DNA of 64,000 bases from Blasia pusilla (GCA_050084515.1 CM114275.1:7006001-7070000); one strand, 5' to 3'; counted from the stretch's first letter, positions 31,866 through 45,600 are shown. The notes: generated by a model from the sequence alone, not told the origin. Translations and numbers: made by a program.

Positions 31866-34084
31866 ATGGCCAAGAGACAGAAGACCATGAGTGCTTTCTT
31901 AGACCAGGGATGTCGGAACGATGTTCCAGATATCATTGCATTGTCTGGCTCATCTGATGGTAAAGATGAACAACATACGACAAGCAGCAGTGCAGCCTTA
32001 CATGAGAAAGTTTGTGTAGCTTGGAAGGACGTTTGGTATTCAATGTACGACTAGATTGACTATGATTCAGCCCTTGGTAGAATTTTTTGTAAAGTATGTA
32101 GGAAGGGTAAGGGGAAGAGTGCTTTTGCTAGAGATGGAGCAATCAATTGCAAAGTCTGTGCATTCACTGACCACGCCAAGTCCAATCAGCATATCAAACT
32201 GTCATGGGCTGCAAATGGAGGTAAGCAATCGATGGCCAAGGCCATTGCAACAACAAACCGAACTTGTGAAGTAGCCCTCCTAACATTTTTTAGGTGTCCA
32301 TACTTCCTTGCGAAAGAGGCAATTCCATTTTTGAAATTCCCCAATCTCTGTAAGTTAATGCTTTTTGTAAATGCACCTATAACTAGAGATCTTTACCACG
32401 ATGAAAAGAGTTGCAGTAAAATATCTTATTATATCAGCCAAGTTCTGCAGAGAAGAATTCTTTCCAGAGTGCAGCCCTCTCCCTTTTTTGGTATTATGAT
32501 TGATGAATCCACCGATATATCTGTTACAGGTTATTTAGTTGTGTTTGCCACTTTCATTGAAGACGATCAAGCAGAATGTTGTTTTCTAGGATTACTTCAA
32601 TGCGAATCCAAATCTTCTAATGCCATTACTGAAACCTTGCTGCAACTAATCAAGGATGGAGGGTTGGAGTTTACCAAGATGATAGCATTTGGATCTGATG
32701 GGGCCTCAAAAATGGTAGGTAGCCAGACAGGGGTAGCTTCACAAATGAAGCAAAAGGTGAACCCCTACATTCTATCTGTTCATTGTGTTGCTCATAGGAC
32801 AAATCTTGCTGCTTTGTCTGCTGCAAAAGCAGCTGATTGCAAGTCGATCTCTACTGAAGTAGATTCCATTCTCAATGCTGTTGCTGGCTACTTCCAGAGG
32901 TCCTCCAAGAGGAAAACAGTCCTAGCATCTTTGCAGGAGAAGTTCAATGACTCCCGACGAGTCATGAAAAGATACCATAAAATACGATGGTTATCTCGAT
33001 GGCAAGCTGTTTCCACATTGTGTGATTCTCTAGAATCGGTGTTGAGTTATTTCAGGGATATCTCTCCTTCAGAGCATGATGGGAATACTTGTAATTTATT
33101 TAACAAGCTAAGATCATTCCAAATGATCTACCAGTTGTATTTTCTGGCTGATATTCTTTCCATGCTTGCAAATCTGAGCAAGATTTTTAGTACAAGTTTG
33201 TGGATGTTAGCACTATAGGGAGTATTGTAAATTCCGAGATAGCTTCCATCACTATGAATTTTGTGATGGAAACACATGACTTAAATGCATCAACCTTCTC
33301 TGAAGAAACCGATTATCACAATTTACCTGATTTTGGGCCTCCAGGTGGCTATCTTCGACGCTTACAGTCCGAGGTAAGGGGTAAAACGTTCCATAGTATA
33401 GAGATGTCCCGAGATCGTACAGGTAGGGACTTGGAGGTTGCCTTGTTCTTTTAGAAAAGGTTTGCTGAGAGTGTTTGTTCAGCCTTACAGGAACGATTTC
33501 GAGATAACCATCTCATTGGTGCAATGAAAATTCTAAACCCCTTGCACATGCCTTCTAGACAGGTGGGATTGAATAGTTGGGGTTGTAAGGATCTTAATGA
33601 TTTGTGTGGTCATTTTGGAGGTGAATTACCTCTTAAGGGTCGGTTGCAACCTGCTCTAATCAATTCTCCTATTGTGAAACAAGAGTTTCAGTCTTTCAAA
33701 CTGATGGCTACCACATAGTGGAAGGATCGCAACTTCAGAGATATATGGGCTATGGTAAGTTGGAGTCCCTCTTTGCAATGTAAATTTTCAAACTTGTTGG
33801 TTTTAGCAAATATTGCTAGAGTCCAATGTGTGAGTACTGCCATTTGTGAGAGAGCATTCTCCATTCAGAATATGATCAAAAGCAAATCTCGCAATAGATT
33901 GTCGACTAAATACTTAGATGTTGTTTTGAGAATTTCCTTAGAAGGATCTTTCTTTGATAATGAGGAGTTGTTAGCTGAGTCTGCGGTGTTATGGAAAATT
34001 TCTGCCCATTTTAGGTATATATTTGCTAGTCTAGAAAAATATTTGTCTTCAGATGTGGGAGAATATTTAGTAGGATGTTTATAA
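31866..34084 (+). pseudogene. hAT-superfamily transposase (zinc-finger 862-like), nearly intact
   Basis: The ATG frame from 31866 begins MAKRQKTMSAFLDQG. A TTF/BED-type zinc finger follows with FCKVC and the histidine pair in DHAKSNQH. The catalytic domain has FFGIMIDESTDISVTGYL (first Asp), IAFGSDGASKMVG (second Asp), LSVHCVAHRTNLAAL (the CxxH insert motif) and IRWLSRWQAV. The C-terminal dimerisation domain (33752-34060) has VQCVSTAICERAFS with the catalytic Glu. Only four lesions separate it from an open gene: in-frame TAGs at 32052, 33452 and 33716 and a frameshift near 33195. I did not find terminal inverted repeats or an 8-bp target duplication. It would cut and paste DNA in the nucleus; this copy cannot encode a full protein. 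Confidence 0.88.
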
Positions 34085-34104
34085 ATTTGTTTGGTAGGGC
34101 CCTT

Positions 34105-34142
34105 CTAGAATACTTGGAGCCCTAAAGCTCCAAGTATTCTAG
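34105..34142. repeat. 16-bp inverted repeat just after the hAT gene
   Basis: Arms 34105-34120 and 34127-34142 are perfect with a 6-base loop, and pairing continues imperfectly outward. It lies 20 bases after the transposase stop and could be a terminator-like or terminal structure; I found no partner at the 5' side. Confidence 0.75.
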
Positions 34143-34764
34143 AGGGGGAGGATCCTTGGCTCCCAACCGGTGGGAGTATTACCAGATTCAACTCCTACCA
34201 AGGATATCATAGAATGTGGAATGGGGAACTTCAATAGATGTACTTGAAAGTGAATAGAGTGTTTAGTCTTTAGAATTTAAGTCTTCAGATTGTAGATTGT
34301 GGGAGTGAATGAATAAGAAAAGGTGGAATTCCACATGAAAATATTTTTTTCCGGGAAATATACCAACGGCCGGATTACTATTGATGACTTGCAAAAAAAA
34401 CGGAAATAAGCTGGAGAGCAGAAACTTGGATAGAAATTTAACGTGGGGACAAAACTAATTTTTGGATATCCACTGATTAATATTAAAAATATCAGAAAAA
34501 GACTTGTACACATGATAACACCCTCTTGGAGCCGGTAACCTGTAAAAGAAACCGGGTAATAGAAAATATTACCAATAATACTCTGGTAATTCAAAAAAAT
34601 CTTCCCGAACCCTGCACCGTACTAGAGGCCCCTACCAACAAGAACATATCCTTGGGTGATATCCAATAGGAAAATACTCAATTTTACACTCCTCCATATG
34701 CGTTGATATCGCCTTCCATGTGCGAGTCTATTCAAGTGGCGTAGACGGCTCTATACTTTGTCCC

Positions 34765-35956
34765 CTAACCAAGAGACACCACCTCCACCATGGCTACCAA
34801 TGCGCCCAAGGCAACAATATCACTACTCTCACACAACATGATGGCCAATAAGAACACCTCAAATTGTCCCACTCCCAAAGTTGCAAAATCTATGGTGGAG
34901 AACAAAGGTGCATGGCATATTGTCATTGCCACCCCCAAAAATGTGGCAGAGCTCCTCACGAGCTCTTGCACTCTCCACCATAAAACTTGTCACACCACAA
35001 GATGTACTCAATCTCCCATTGAAAACCACACTCACTTGGCTAGGACCTATCGTTAGGGTTGTCATCACCTCAAAGAACATGAAAGACTATGGCAATCGCG
35101 TCTAATCACTAGCCTCACCTCGTTGTGGATCCCACTCCACAACAATGCCACACTACTCAAATGCTCTAGTCGCAACACGGATCACAAAGCAACTTGCATT
35201 AAACTACATTGCACCACACATAAAATTCAAGCCCGCTTATCCACTATCACAATCCGGCATTATCGTTGGATCATCGCCAGTCCTAGCATTGGCCGGGTGA
35301 TGTATAGATGATAGGCAACCATTCGTTGCTCCATAGTGGCAATCATGACGTGAAGATCATTGTCTAAAACACCACCCCAATCAACTTTAGGGATGAGTGT
35401 GCTCGACCAACACAAAACCTATGAACACCATTGGATACTACACCATGATCCCCACCATCACCTAGCACATCATCAGGCACCATCATTCCATGGACTTTCA
35501 GCTCATCACGGAGATCAAAACATCTCTCTAGTATGATCTAGATGCTGATAATGGTCAGACCGCACAAATGGGAATCTTGCCCCATCTCTCATGGGCCTCA
35601 ACATAGCTTGCTTATCTTCCTGATGAAAATTGTGCTACTAATGAGTACCACCACGTACAAGTCCAACTACTCACACCAAAATCCAACTATCCGGTAAAGG
35701 AAGGAAAAAATATTACAAAACTCACTCCTACCAATGTATGTGGGCCACCTGTTCCCCTCTTTGCACCCACATCTTCATATGATGCATGGCTTGATAGTCC
35801 CACCAATGTTGGTACCATGTTGCACGTTGACTCTCTTGCAATGCTAGACACCATCATCTGCTTCACAATATTTTTGAGCTCAATGGGCTTAGACAATTGA
35901 AACACCTGCTCCAACGTCGTCTCCTCTATCAAGGTCATCAACACACAATCCTGCAT
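34765..35956 (-). pseudogene. Degenerate Ty3-like Gag/protease region related to the 5.7-16.1 kb element
   Basis: On the minus strand 35956-35687 gives a Gag-like stretch (TLEQVFQLSKPIELKNIVKQ). About 900 bases further, 34965-34800 gives VAMTICHAPLFSTIDFATLG and FEVFLLAIMLCES. The latter matches the plus-strand block MAMALCSVPLFTARDL...VFRLAATLCES at about 11.2 kb, and the distance from the Gag helix to this block is the same in both (about 0.9 kb). No methyltransferase, RT or integrase follows, so the copy is truncated near 34.6 kb. Sequence upstream on the minus strand (36.0-37.6 kb) probably belongs to it but shows no recognisable motif. Confidence 0.5.
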
Positions 35957-37719
35957 TTTCAGTCGTAACTCTCGGTCAAGTGGTCAATACCAGTAGTGCA
36001 CAGTCTGAGACTTATTCACTCCTCATATGGCCAAAACCAAGTAACCTATGCATGTGTAGGCCTCCCTTAGGCTCTCTCCCAACTGTTGATGAAACTCATA
36101 CGACTCACAAAGTTTCTCATTCCTCAACCCTTGGTTGTTCTTCAGAAATACTCAAAAGAAATTAGCCATACATATGGTTGAATTGGAGTTGCACATACAT
36201 TCCTCTTGATGTGTTGGTGCCCAGAGCATCACTTGCCCCAACATCTACACTAGACTCCGCATCGACCTTGGAATTTTTCTCCTCTGGAATCACCTAAAAA
36301 ACACGACATGGTTCCCAGTATCGCCCCCAAGCTTGAATCTCCGCCACATGACACTCCACAAACTCAACATAGTCCACTCTCTATGCACACTCTTCGTGCT
36401 AAAAAAGAAAATCCCACCACATGAACAAGGAGAATTTTGAGGAACTATAGAATAGTATAGATCCTCTATTGTGCACAACAATTACAAGCATTGAACTCTA
36501 TCATAAAGTCAGGCAACTTGATCACACCCATCACTCCTAAAAACCATCTTTGGCGCTGCGTGGACCCATATACTTCATCTATTTCATTATGCAATAGCAA
36601 GGTGATACCACCATTCTTGCACCAAGTGGTACGTACCCTCTTGATCCTCTTGCAACTCCTTGTCAAACCGCGAACTTGGTGAGGATGACTGATAACACAT
36701 CTTGCTCCGTATAAAATCACCACCACTACTCGTGGCAACACCTCCCTGAGAACCTTGAACAAAGGCTAAAATAAACTCTCATCACCTCATACATCATCCC
36801 TAGTGGCTACCTGACACCGTCCACATCCACATCAACCACACACTCAACACCACTAGGGGTGACAACCGTCATCCACTCTCACACAATAACTCAGAAACCT
36901 CCACTATCAATAGCCACCCCAATGGCATGATGTAGGGACACATACAAGTATACTACCCAATTAACTCCACCAAGTCCATACAACTGAGATACAATACATA
37001 TGAGTCCTAGTATGAGTCCACCACTTGACTGACTCTTATTGAGCGCATACGTTACCCATACAAGGATAATACATGCATAAGTATCCACCACCCGACAAAC
37101 TCATACTAAGCCTACACAAATCCCATACTAGGATAACACACATGTCTCTTACAGAGACCAATCACCAATCACACACACATAATATTGAAAACCATTCACC
37201 CCTTGGGGTAAGTCCAACCAATATCATAACAACTCACAAAATTGATGTCTCATATCATCTAATGACACATATACTTCGTGAATCCACCTCCACTCTTGTT
37301 GGTGCAAGATGTACCACAGACCATCAAACACCGCACACATATAAAAAAAAAAAAGCTCCATATATGCCAACCATCTATTTGAGAAATTACATATACGCTT
37401 GAGTACAACCCCCGATGAATCATCATATATCTTAATTTTCCAATCCAAGCTTGCAATACAATGCAAGTTAGCCATTGTAATAACACCTTCATGGAGAGGT
37501 GTGATGGAGGTATCATATGGCCATTGATATTAGTATCCTTTGATATGTGGGAGTGTCCGGTGGATATTCTAGAGATTGGTATGGGCATGATGGTGATGTG
37601 GCCATTGAAACACAAGGGTCAATTGGTGTGGAGAAAGATGATCTATTAAGGTTGGACTCCTCTTGATATTGTGGTCCAATGTTGTGGCATTTAAAGTTCC
37701 ATGATTTTAGATGAGCATT

Positions 37720-38150
37720 TGAAAGCTATATTTAATGATAGGAGGTGCACGACCTAGATGGATGTGTGCCAAAAATTTTAGTAGGTGTTGGTGGTTTTCG
37801 AGGATGATATGTAGCATGTTTGACTCCAACCTTGAATTCATTAAGAGTGACATGGATTGTAGAGGGGCAAGCACTAGCCAAATCTGACCTCCTAATCTTG
37901 GCACCAAAAAGGTGCGTGTTACTTTCAACTTACTAGTTGATTATTTGAGATTGGAAGAACCTAACCACTAGTTAGAGAGGCAATTGTGTGAAAATGGATG
38001 TAATGTGTTCATGATCTATTTTATGTTGGTGTTATGTTAGTGTATGTCTATGTGTACCTGACAATGATATACGTTGAGTAGCGATATGTATGTGCATGAA
38101 ATCTATCACATTTACCAGTTCTAGCATGGTATACTCTTGTAACATTAGCT
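37720..38150 (+). repeat. Degenerate LTR related to the Ty3-like element
   Basis: Shares, in order, the 5' LTR words TTTTCGAGGATG.TATGT, TGTTTGACTCCAACCTTGA, ACCTCCTAATCTTGGCACC, AAAAAGGTGC, GGAAGAACCTAACCAC and AGGCAATTG. It contains the region deleted from the 15.7-kb LTR, which confirms that deletion. It even carries the decayed PHD half (reading like ACLTPTLNSLRVTW). Its orientation is opposite to the Gag remnant at 34.8-36.0 kb, so it belongs to a different insertion or an inversion. Confidence 0.65.
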
Positions 38151-38389
38151 AATATAAGGAAAAATTACACTATAAATATGGACTCCAACTTACAATAGCC
38201 CACAAACCTAAAATTACAATCTTTCAGTCAATTTTTGCCATCATATTAAAGAATTGGAATTCTTCTTTCACAATAGGTTGCAATTTCCTTTCAATGATAA
38301 ATTAATAATTGACTTCCATAATGTCCACACAAGTCTTCCAAATTGTTATGTCCCCAATTTTTGAATCCCACTCTTCGTGAGGACATGCG

Positions 38390-38661
38390 CAAGGGGTTCA
38401 AAATTCTCCTTGCACAAATGATAGTTTTTTGTCTAAGAAAATCATGCAAGGCCATAAAAATGGTAATTGACTTCCAAAATATCTATAAAAAACTTCCGAA
38501 ACTTTGCCATAGCGGAAGGAAATAAAAAATATAGATTTTTCCAAAAACTTAAAAGTTTTTGCCCTTTTCTTCTGTTTCTTTCTTTCCGGTTTTTTACATT
38601 TTTTACGGTTTTTTGATCTAACGTGTGGCAAACGCATGTGCAGCGGGTTCAAAATTCTCAT
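38390..38661 (-). pseudogene. Two small hAT-transposase-like fragments
   Basis: On the minus strand AMRILNPLHMRLP (about 38665-38625) and ARRILNPLRMSSR (about 38415-38380) both resemble the transposase segment AMKILNPLHMPSR at 33.5 kb. They are fragments of related copies about 250 bases apart. Short length limits certainty. Confidence 0.35.
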
Positions 38662-40071
38662 TGCATCAATAATATAAGGTTATCACATTGGTCAATTACC
38701 ATTTTTATTTGTAATATTTAATTTGTGTGATTCACTTGAATATGTATTGAGGCCACATTCTGGTTGTTTAAAACAAGCGTCGTCCAGGTTTAGGGGAAGT
38801 CTTCGTTTAAAGTTGTAGTTCTAACATACACCATACAAAATTTGGGGACTTCATCCTTCGAACAAGTTGGCCCATCGTCTTTAGCCTCCAAACCTCATAA
38901 CAAACCGAAGGAAAACTCCCAACAAGAGAATGGACAATTGAGGTGTAGCAGTCAGGTTTACTACGACTCAATCTGACCCGTAAGCAAATTGTGAGACAAT
39001 CACTACACCCCAATAATCATTTAAATTACCGAGCCAGCTCCCCATCATTAAAGGCAACAATGTCCTAATTGCGCCAGAGCCGGAAGTGCATAAAATGGGT
39101 TTCCGTGTGGGTCACTGAGGTGCAACTAGACAGCTACAAAGGCCAAGATCATTGCCAAAATAGAACCCCCACATAGACTCCTAAGTGGCTTGACCTGATC
39201 ACATGAGTCCAACGTAGAACCCACGCTGAAGTTAAGCTGATTTCACATATTAACCTCAAGTGTTTGAAGTTTAAGTGACGGGGAAGTGTAGTCTGGATAT
39301 ACGATAAACCACGAGGACAAAGTGATGGCGTCCGTGTGTTGGGGACTGAAAACAGAGGGGCGGAAGGGTCTGAATTCCATAGTGAAAAACCTACAGAAGA
39401 AAGGATCATGATGACATGGGGATTGAGGAAAATCATTTGAAATGGAAAACCAGTAGCACATTTTGGTAGGTGGAGCCATTGGGTCAAAGTTTGCTGATAG
39501 AGCATATCTTAGTGTTCTTAGAACCATCCTCTCGGTCACAAAATGTGAACTCCACAAAGCTTACTTGGAGAAATTGTGAGGAGACTTCCTTGGGACAGTT
39601 TTCCTATAACCAGTCCCATAGTTTCTAAGATTTCATTGATAACTTCGAGGTTAGTCACTTCATCCACAAATTTGGCAACTTCTGCACTCTTCAGAGAAAG
39701 AAACCCACTATCAATAATCATCCAGGCAGACGTTTGCAACCTGCTTGAATTCTCTCACCAATGTATGTAAATGTACGAGTGATCAATTGTGACCTAATAA
39801 GCAGAGCACTAGTAGGATCTCAAGTACACGTTGGACCTGAACTACTTCATTTCCTTGGGAATACTTTGAGGATCCCTGCTTGGGGACAAAGATGGTTTCA
39901 AATTTCTAACTTGGCAAAGAATCTCCAAGTTTCTAAATCAGTCAATTCTTTGCATCCTAACTTGAGACCTCTGAGTCAAACAATGACAATATGTCACCTT
40001 AATTTCCAGAGAGGCACTTGTAACTCTTAACACTGACAGGGACATTAAAGTACAGCAGTATTACGTCTCTT
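38662..40071. other. Gene-free stretch and 3' UTR of ATP-citrate lyase A
   Basis: Bases just below 40072 should be the 3' UTR of the minus-strand lyase gene. No other coding evidence was found. Confidence 0.45.
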
Positions 40072-43000
40072 CTATGGGCCCCCCTTAACGTACTCAATAG
40101 CTTGTTTGCAGATACCTGTCATGGTTGCCTCAGGACCATAGACCTGCACAATTTGCAAGTGAAAAGATATGATGAATCATTATATCTACCATTAGATTAG
40201 TTAGTCACTTCAAACCAAACATAGTCCTGACTGCTCAGAATATTTGAGTCCTCAGAGAAATGGGAGGGCAGCGATCAGTTCACCTCAATATGGACACCTA
40301 TTTCTTCACCCAGTGCCCTCATCTTAGATAATCCCTTTTGATAGTTTGGCCCACCTCGTCGGACATATATCCGCATCTTGGCAGCCTTCAGCTGGGCTTG
40401 CTGTTAGAGAAAAGCAGTAACAATGCTCAGTCTCACATTTTTTGGACAACAAAATCATAATGGTCACAGGGATATGAGGACAAATTCCTCTATGAGTCTG
40501 GAAACTAGGTCTACCAGCTTCAGACTTTAGAAACTATGTACCACATCTTTTCCGACCTTTTGGTCTTCTGCCTAGATGAGCTGACTCATTCAAATGTATC
40601 ACATATCATCCACTTGATTTGATAAAAAAAAGTCGCTGGAGATTGCGCACTTGATGAACACACCCTGGTGAGTGGCTCTACAGCCTCAACCCTTGACAAA
40701 GTAAACACCCCCTACTATGAATTAAACTATGCTACCATGGCTTTAAAGAAAAACACTAAGATAAGTCAACACGCCATAACAAAACCAATAATTGGAGTTT
40801 CTCCAGAAGTGACACCGTGGGCAGGATTCAACCGACTTATATTGAAAGACCCGGTGTTACTGAGAAAATATACCTTCTCTCGTAATGCACGAATAATACC
40901 GCTGAAGGTGGCAGCAACATCAGTGAAGTTAGCTATGCCACCTCCAATTAGAAGCGCCCTCTGGCGACCATCTGGATTTGCAGTAGCAACCTGCACGACC
41001 ACCACCAAATTTAATGAGTTGGCACAAAGACATCATCTCTACTGGGAGTGAACTCCTTGCCACAAAAACACACCCAGGGAAACCCGCATCATCATTGTTT
41101 ACAGATAAGCTCCACTGAACATTCAATGACTGAAGACTACTGAAACAATTGCTGTCGTCCAGTTGGTGGCAGACTCCCATTCAAGAAAGAAGGTTGAATC
41201 ATAGACAGATTTCTTGTCCACCTCAAGATTTCTCCTGCTATCACGAAAGTCTTCTAATGATTATGAGAATTTGTACAAAAGCATGAGACCTGGACACATT
41301 TTCCTCATATGATATGCAGGCGGCATGTCCACAGCTTGGCATTTACTGGAGAGGGTAAATCTCCTTACATCTATTAGAGAGCGAGCATATTGAAGAGTCT
41401 CTTCTTCATTGGGGGCCCCACTGTACTCAGCATAGTTTCCAAGCTCATCCGCATATCCTAAATCTCCAACCTGAGAGTTGACACCCCACTCCTCCATGAC
41501 ATCTTTTAGAAGAAACGCAAGTACTTTTCCTTTCATAAAAACGTGTTCAAAGGCATAAATTTATCATTTGAAGCAGATAATTAATTCAAAAAAGGCTTCA
41601 TAATCCAGGAAAACTCGTTTGACAAATAGGGGAGAACTTGCTCATTTTGAGAATATCTGATTCCTCACCGTATCGGCATAAATTACACTAGCACCACCTC
41701 CAGCCACCATGGTCCAGATGCGTCCCTTGGGATTGAGGATTGTCAGCTTCAACGAGGCACCAGTCTGCAATAAGACAACCAAATCATAGCAATGAAAACT
41801 ACCACTTCCTGCCACACCCCAATTATGATTCTCCTTACGTAAAGATCACACAAGTCTCCAGAAATATGAAAACAAAATTACCTTCTCATCCAATTGGTGG
41901 ATTTTCTCTTCAGCAGGGCTCATTGTCCTTCCGAAGGGAAGAGGAAACTCCACATCACCCCAGCTGTACCATCACCCAGAAAGACATGTTGAGACTACTT
42001 AACAGAGGTGCGTCACTTAAACAGCATCTGACCCAAAGGTGAGGTCAGATTCAACAGCATTGAGAAGCAAGAAGGAGGATTTCTGTTCAGAGTTGCAGAA
42101 TTAGAGTTACTGACTAATGCAGTGGTTTACAGACAGGAATGACTTACTTCTTGGAATTGTTGAAAAGTGCTGTGTCATCTAGCTCCCCACGCATGTCGAG
42201 TGGATAAGGGGATCCGTTTACTAGTGTAAACGGGTTCATTTCCAGAAGTGTGAAGTCCAAGTCTACAACCACAGCAATGTGGAAACGTAAATTCGCCATT
42301 CTATTATGGTGCAGATTGGATGACTGAAAGCAGTGATGAACACCCTATCTTTTGAGGTAGCTTTAAATAATCGTCTTACCAATGTAGACATCGAAGACGC
42401 CACTAAGGAACTTTTCAATGGTTTTCCGAATCTGCAATCATTGGAAAAGAAACTCGTCACTTCAAGCAAGAGCCAGCTGACCTCATCAGAAAGAAAATAA
42501 AGAGATACCTGAAAGAGAACCTGAAGGTAACTAAGGAGAAGTTCTAAGACAACCCAACGTCGTAACTACAGTAGGACTAATTTTAGCAGGAGTAACTAGA
42601 CCGGAATTTGCATGACCCATGAAAGTGAAGTACTGCCAGATAGGTACCGCAATGCTAGATACCTCATCCAGATGAACCAATTAACAAATAGTCAATGAAG
42701 TAAAGAATTACTTAGTAGCAGAAGTATCATACCTCCAAAGGAAGAGTAGCAATCAATGGGGCACAGAGTTCAGAGTTGAGTGTCTGATCTGTGGGTACGA
42801 CCACAGTCTTGACCTGCAAGACAAGCCAGATGATGGTGACTTTCAAAAGGAGAACCAGACCATAATTGAGCGAAGCACTCATCACATAACAACTCAAACC
42901 TAAGCAACGATCAAACACATCATTATTCAAACAGACTGCTACAACGGTTCTTGGCGTCTAGTTTACTTCAGACTGCTGTCTTATACATCAGACCAAGCAA

Positions 43001-44296
43001 TTGTATTGCTGAAGTGAACTGTAAAGAAGACAAGTCCAAAAGTCCTGCGTGATTAGACAGGTCAAAACATGCGCCAGTGGCGTGTTTCTGTGGTGAAGAC
43101 TAGCTTCTAGCAATACTTCGTCGTGTTGCTAAGTGCAGTCACTACATAATCTGATGGGGGCTGAACTCTTCCGAGAACATGCTTCGAACAGGCATCCGTT
43201 ATTTCGATAGCAAATTTCTTTGGTACGAGAGGGCAAGGAGCCCTTACCGAAGAAAACCATAAAAAAATCTTTTTCTGAAAACAGCTGATCACGCTAGTCT
43301 GCAAAGGGATGGAAAATGGTTTGAACATACTCACTTTATCCCAATTCTCCTCGATATCAATGCCACCACACTCTGAAAAGCTGACAGTAGTGCCAAGACG
43401 GTCCGAGACAATGGACAGGTAGTACTCGTCGTCGTGAGGGACGAAAGGCTCGACGATAAACGTTGTGATAGGAGCTTTGCATCCACCCATCTCAACCTGC
43501 ATTGTAAAAATTTATTTTCTTATGTTAGAAATTACAAATCTTCTGGACTCCGATCAATTCTCATATTTCGCCATCGTTAGCCCACATCTGGCAAGAAAAG
43601 TACGCACCTCCTTGCCAAGTCTTTCTTTCACGAAGGCTTCAACTCCCGAAAGATCCAAGTTTAACGCCACCTGCTTGGCAATAGGTACCCCCACCAATCG
43701 ATCACAAGAAAGCACAATCAGACCCACAGGCATTCGTATCATGCAGCTCCGATCGGGCATCATCAGTGCTAATTATACACTACGCAAGGGGGAAAACGCC
43801 AGTTACGAGTGATGAAGGTGTCAAATCTACCAATTTTGTCCGGTTAACACACCCTTTGCCAGATGACACGCTCGAGAATGGTTACAAAACTTGGAAGTGC
43901 TTCAGATCTACACTGAGTGAAAGAACCGGGATCCACAAGCTGAAACTCTGGAAGTAAGACTGACCAGGCCACTCTTTCCTCGCTTGCCAAACAGCATGTC
44001 GGGCTTCACGACCAGCCTGTTTGAATTCAGCCATGGCTCAGTGTCAGCCAACACGTTGAAGTCCGTCTTCTCTGTGATCTGCCATTACAAACGAGATTGA
44101 TCAGCGCCGGCATTTGAACTCATGCACGGGTTGTAGACGCTCCCCCTCCCACCCAGGGATCCAACTCACACAACCGCGCACCTTCGAAGGCCCTTACCTG
44201 TGCAGATTTGATGTCCACATCAATATCAGCCAGCCTCTTCAAGTGCTCCTTCAACAATCGCTTCGAGTTAAACTCTCTGATCTTCTTCCTCGCCAT
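40072..44296 (-). CDS. ACLA: ATP-citrate synthase (ATP-citrate lyase) subunit A, 13 exons, 423 aa
   Basis: The plant heteromeric ATP-citrate lyase cleaves citrate with CoA and ATP to give cytosolic acetyl-CoA for waxes, sterols and elongated fatty acids. Subunit A carries the ATP-grasp and CoA-ligase-type parts. Exons, all with GT-AG ends and joining in phase: 44296-44198, 44078-43965, 43670-43608, 43496-43335, 42813-42733, 42431-42380, 42262-42148, 41963-41882, 41764-41669, 41470-41369, 40990-40874, 40400-40284 and 40143-40072 (TAG). The protein starts MARKKIREF and ends AIEYVKGGP. Diagnostic runs are [95 protein letters not shown] and [12 protein letters not shown]. The 423 residues equal the usual plant length and no lesion was seen. 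It needs subunit B, which is not in this window. Confidence 0.97.
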
Positions 44297-45370
44297 GTCG
44301 CTCCCTCCGGCGGTCCCCCGCAGCACAAATCAGTTACCTGTCCCTTCTCCAACACCTACTCCTCCGCCCCCTCCTCTCAACTGCACGCACCTAAAACTTC
44401 CAGACGACTTTAAATCATCGGCGAGAAACTCAGCCCAAATAAGCGCGGAAGCGAAGCACTCAACATTGACAGAACAGAAAAACAAAAAGGGGAAAACAGC
44501 GAGAGAGGGAGAGAGATCCTCCGTCTGTCGAGAGAGTATACCCGTAGATGTGTAGGGGCGACGCTGTCGTCGTGAGAAGACCAGAGCAGACAAGACGAGG
44601 AGGCCTCGTCGCGGTGGGAGGAGGGAGCGGAGTGCTACCGAGTCACCGGTCGGTGAGGTCTTCAGGTCAGGCCGGGAAGGCATGCTTCCTTGACCGAGGA
44701 AGAGCGATGCCGGCGGACTCCGTCCGACTAGAACCCGCGTTGGTTTTCCCGTGTAGACGTCCGGTGGAAACGGTGGGAAGAACGACTGAGAGAAGCACGG
44801 CGACGGCGGGATCCCAACCGCCGAGAAGTGCTGATGAATTATTGGCCTGCCTGGCGCAGGTTCCCGGCGTCGGTAGGTGGGTCATCACGACCCCGCCCCA
44901 CCCACCACGCTCCGGAGTCGCGCGAGGTAGAGGGAGCGGACCGTGTATGCGGGCGGACCGTCCGTGCTCTGGAGCCGAGTCGCACAGGAGGAGGAGGAGG
45001 TTCGTTCCTCCGAGAACTGGTCCGCGCTGGCTAACTGGCTCCCCTATACCAGGAGTTGCGGACCCGGCGGCCGGGCGATGGAAAGATGGGCAAATAGAAA
45101 GATACGCACTAAAGGCGAACGAAAGAAAGAGCAGCGTGGAGAAAGAAACGCGACGGAGCCAACCTCGTGCGTTCTACGTAGTCCGCCGTTGACTGCCCGC
45201 TCGCGTGTACACATGACGCTTCACGAGGGACCCGCCTCTCGATTCGACGGGAGGTTTTCACGCCCGCCACTCCCCGAACCTGGTGCGCCAATGGGCACGC
45301 AGAACCTCCGCTTCGCCGTCCGCGGTTGGAGTGAACTGGGTGATGGTTCTGGAATAGCGAAAAAGAATTA
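44297..45370 (-). promoter_or_regulatory. GC-rich 5' flank of ATP-citrate lyase A
   Basis: CpG-rich sequence with a GA-rich patch (about 44495-44520) upstream of the lyase ATG, ending sharply near 45.37 kb where the DNA becomes AT-rich. I read it as 5' UTR plus promoter. Long frames inside (44548-45192, 44943-45371 plus) have biased composition and no domain. Confidence 0.4.
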
Positions 45371-45558
45371 GCTGCTTCTGTGTAATGCAAAAATTAATTA
45401 AAGATAATGTAGAATTTTGAATTATTCATTGATAGAATATATAATTGAATTCAAGCGATACTACAGTTTTACATAATTAACGATCCTATTAGCTAAAAAA
45501 GACATGTGTCAAGAGAAGTATGTTTGGAAAATGAAGAGGCATTCTGAAATAATATAGA

Positions 45559-45600
45559 CTAGTAAGAATGCCCATGCGATGCACCGGTGCCAAATTTTAG
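45559..45600 (-). mobile_element. Helitron-type 3' terminus
   Basis: On the minus strand the sequence ends with a hairpin (CCGGTGC ATC GCATGGG), 9 bases and CTAG, followed by T. This fits the Helitron rule of a terminal hairpin about 10-12 bases from CTRR with insertion before T. The element body would lie to the right (45.6 kb onward), where I could not find the 5' TC end or any Rep/helicase coding. Confidence 0.42.

Noticed and set aside
34105-34142. hAT terminal inverted repeat
   Set aside because: Both arms lie side by side after the gene, and no matching copy was found upstream of 31.8 kb.
44548-45371. Plus-strand frames of 214 and 142 codons upstream of ATP-citrate lyase A
   Set aside because: GC-rich promoter and leader composition, no motif, mutually overlapping.
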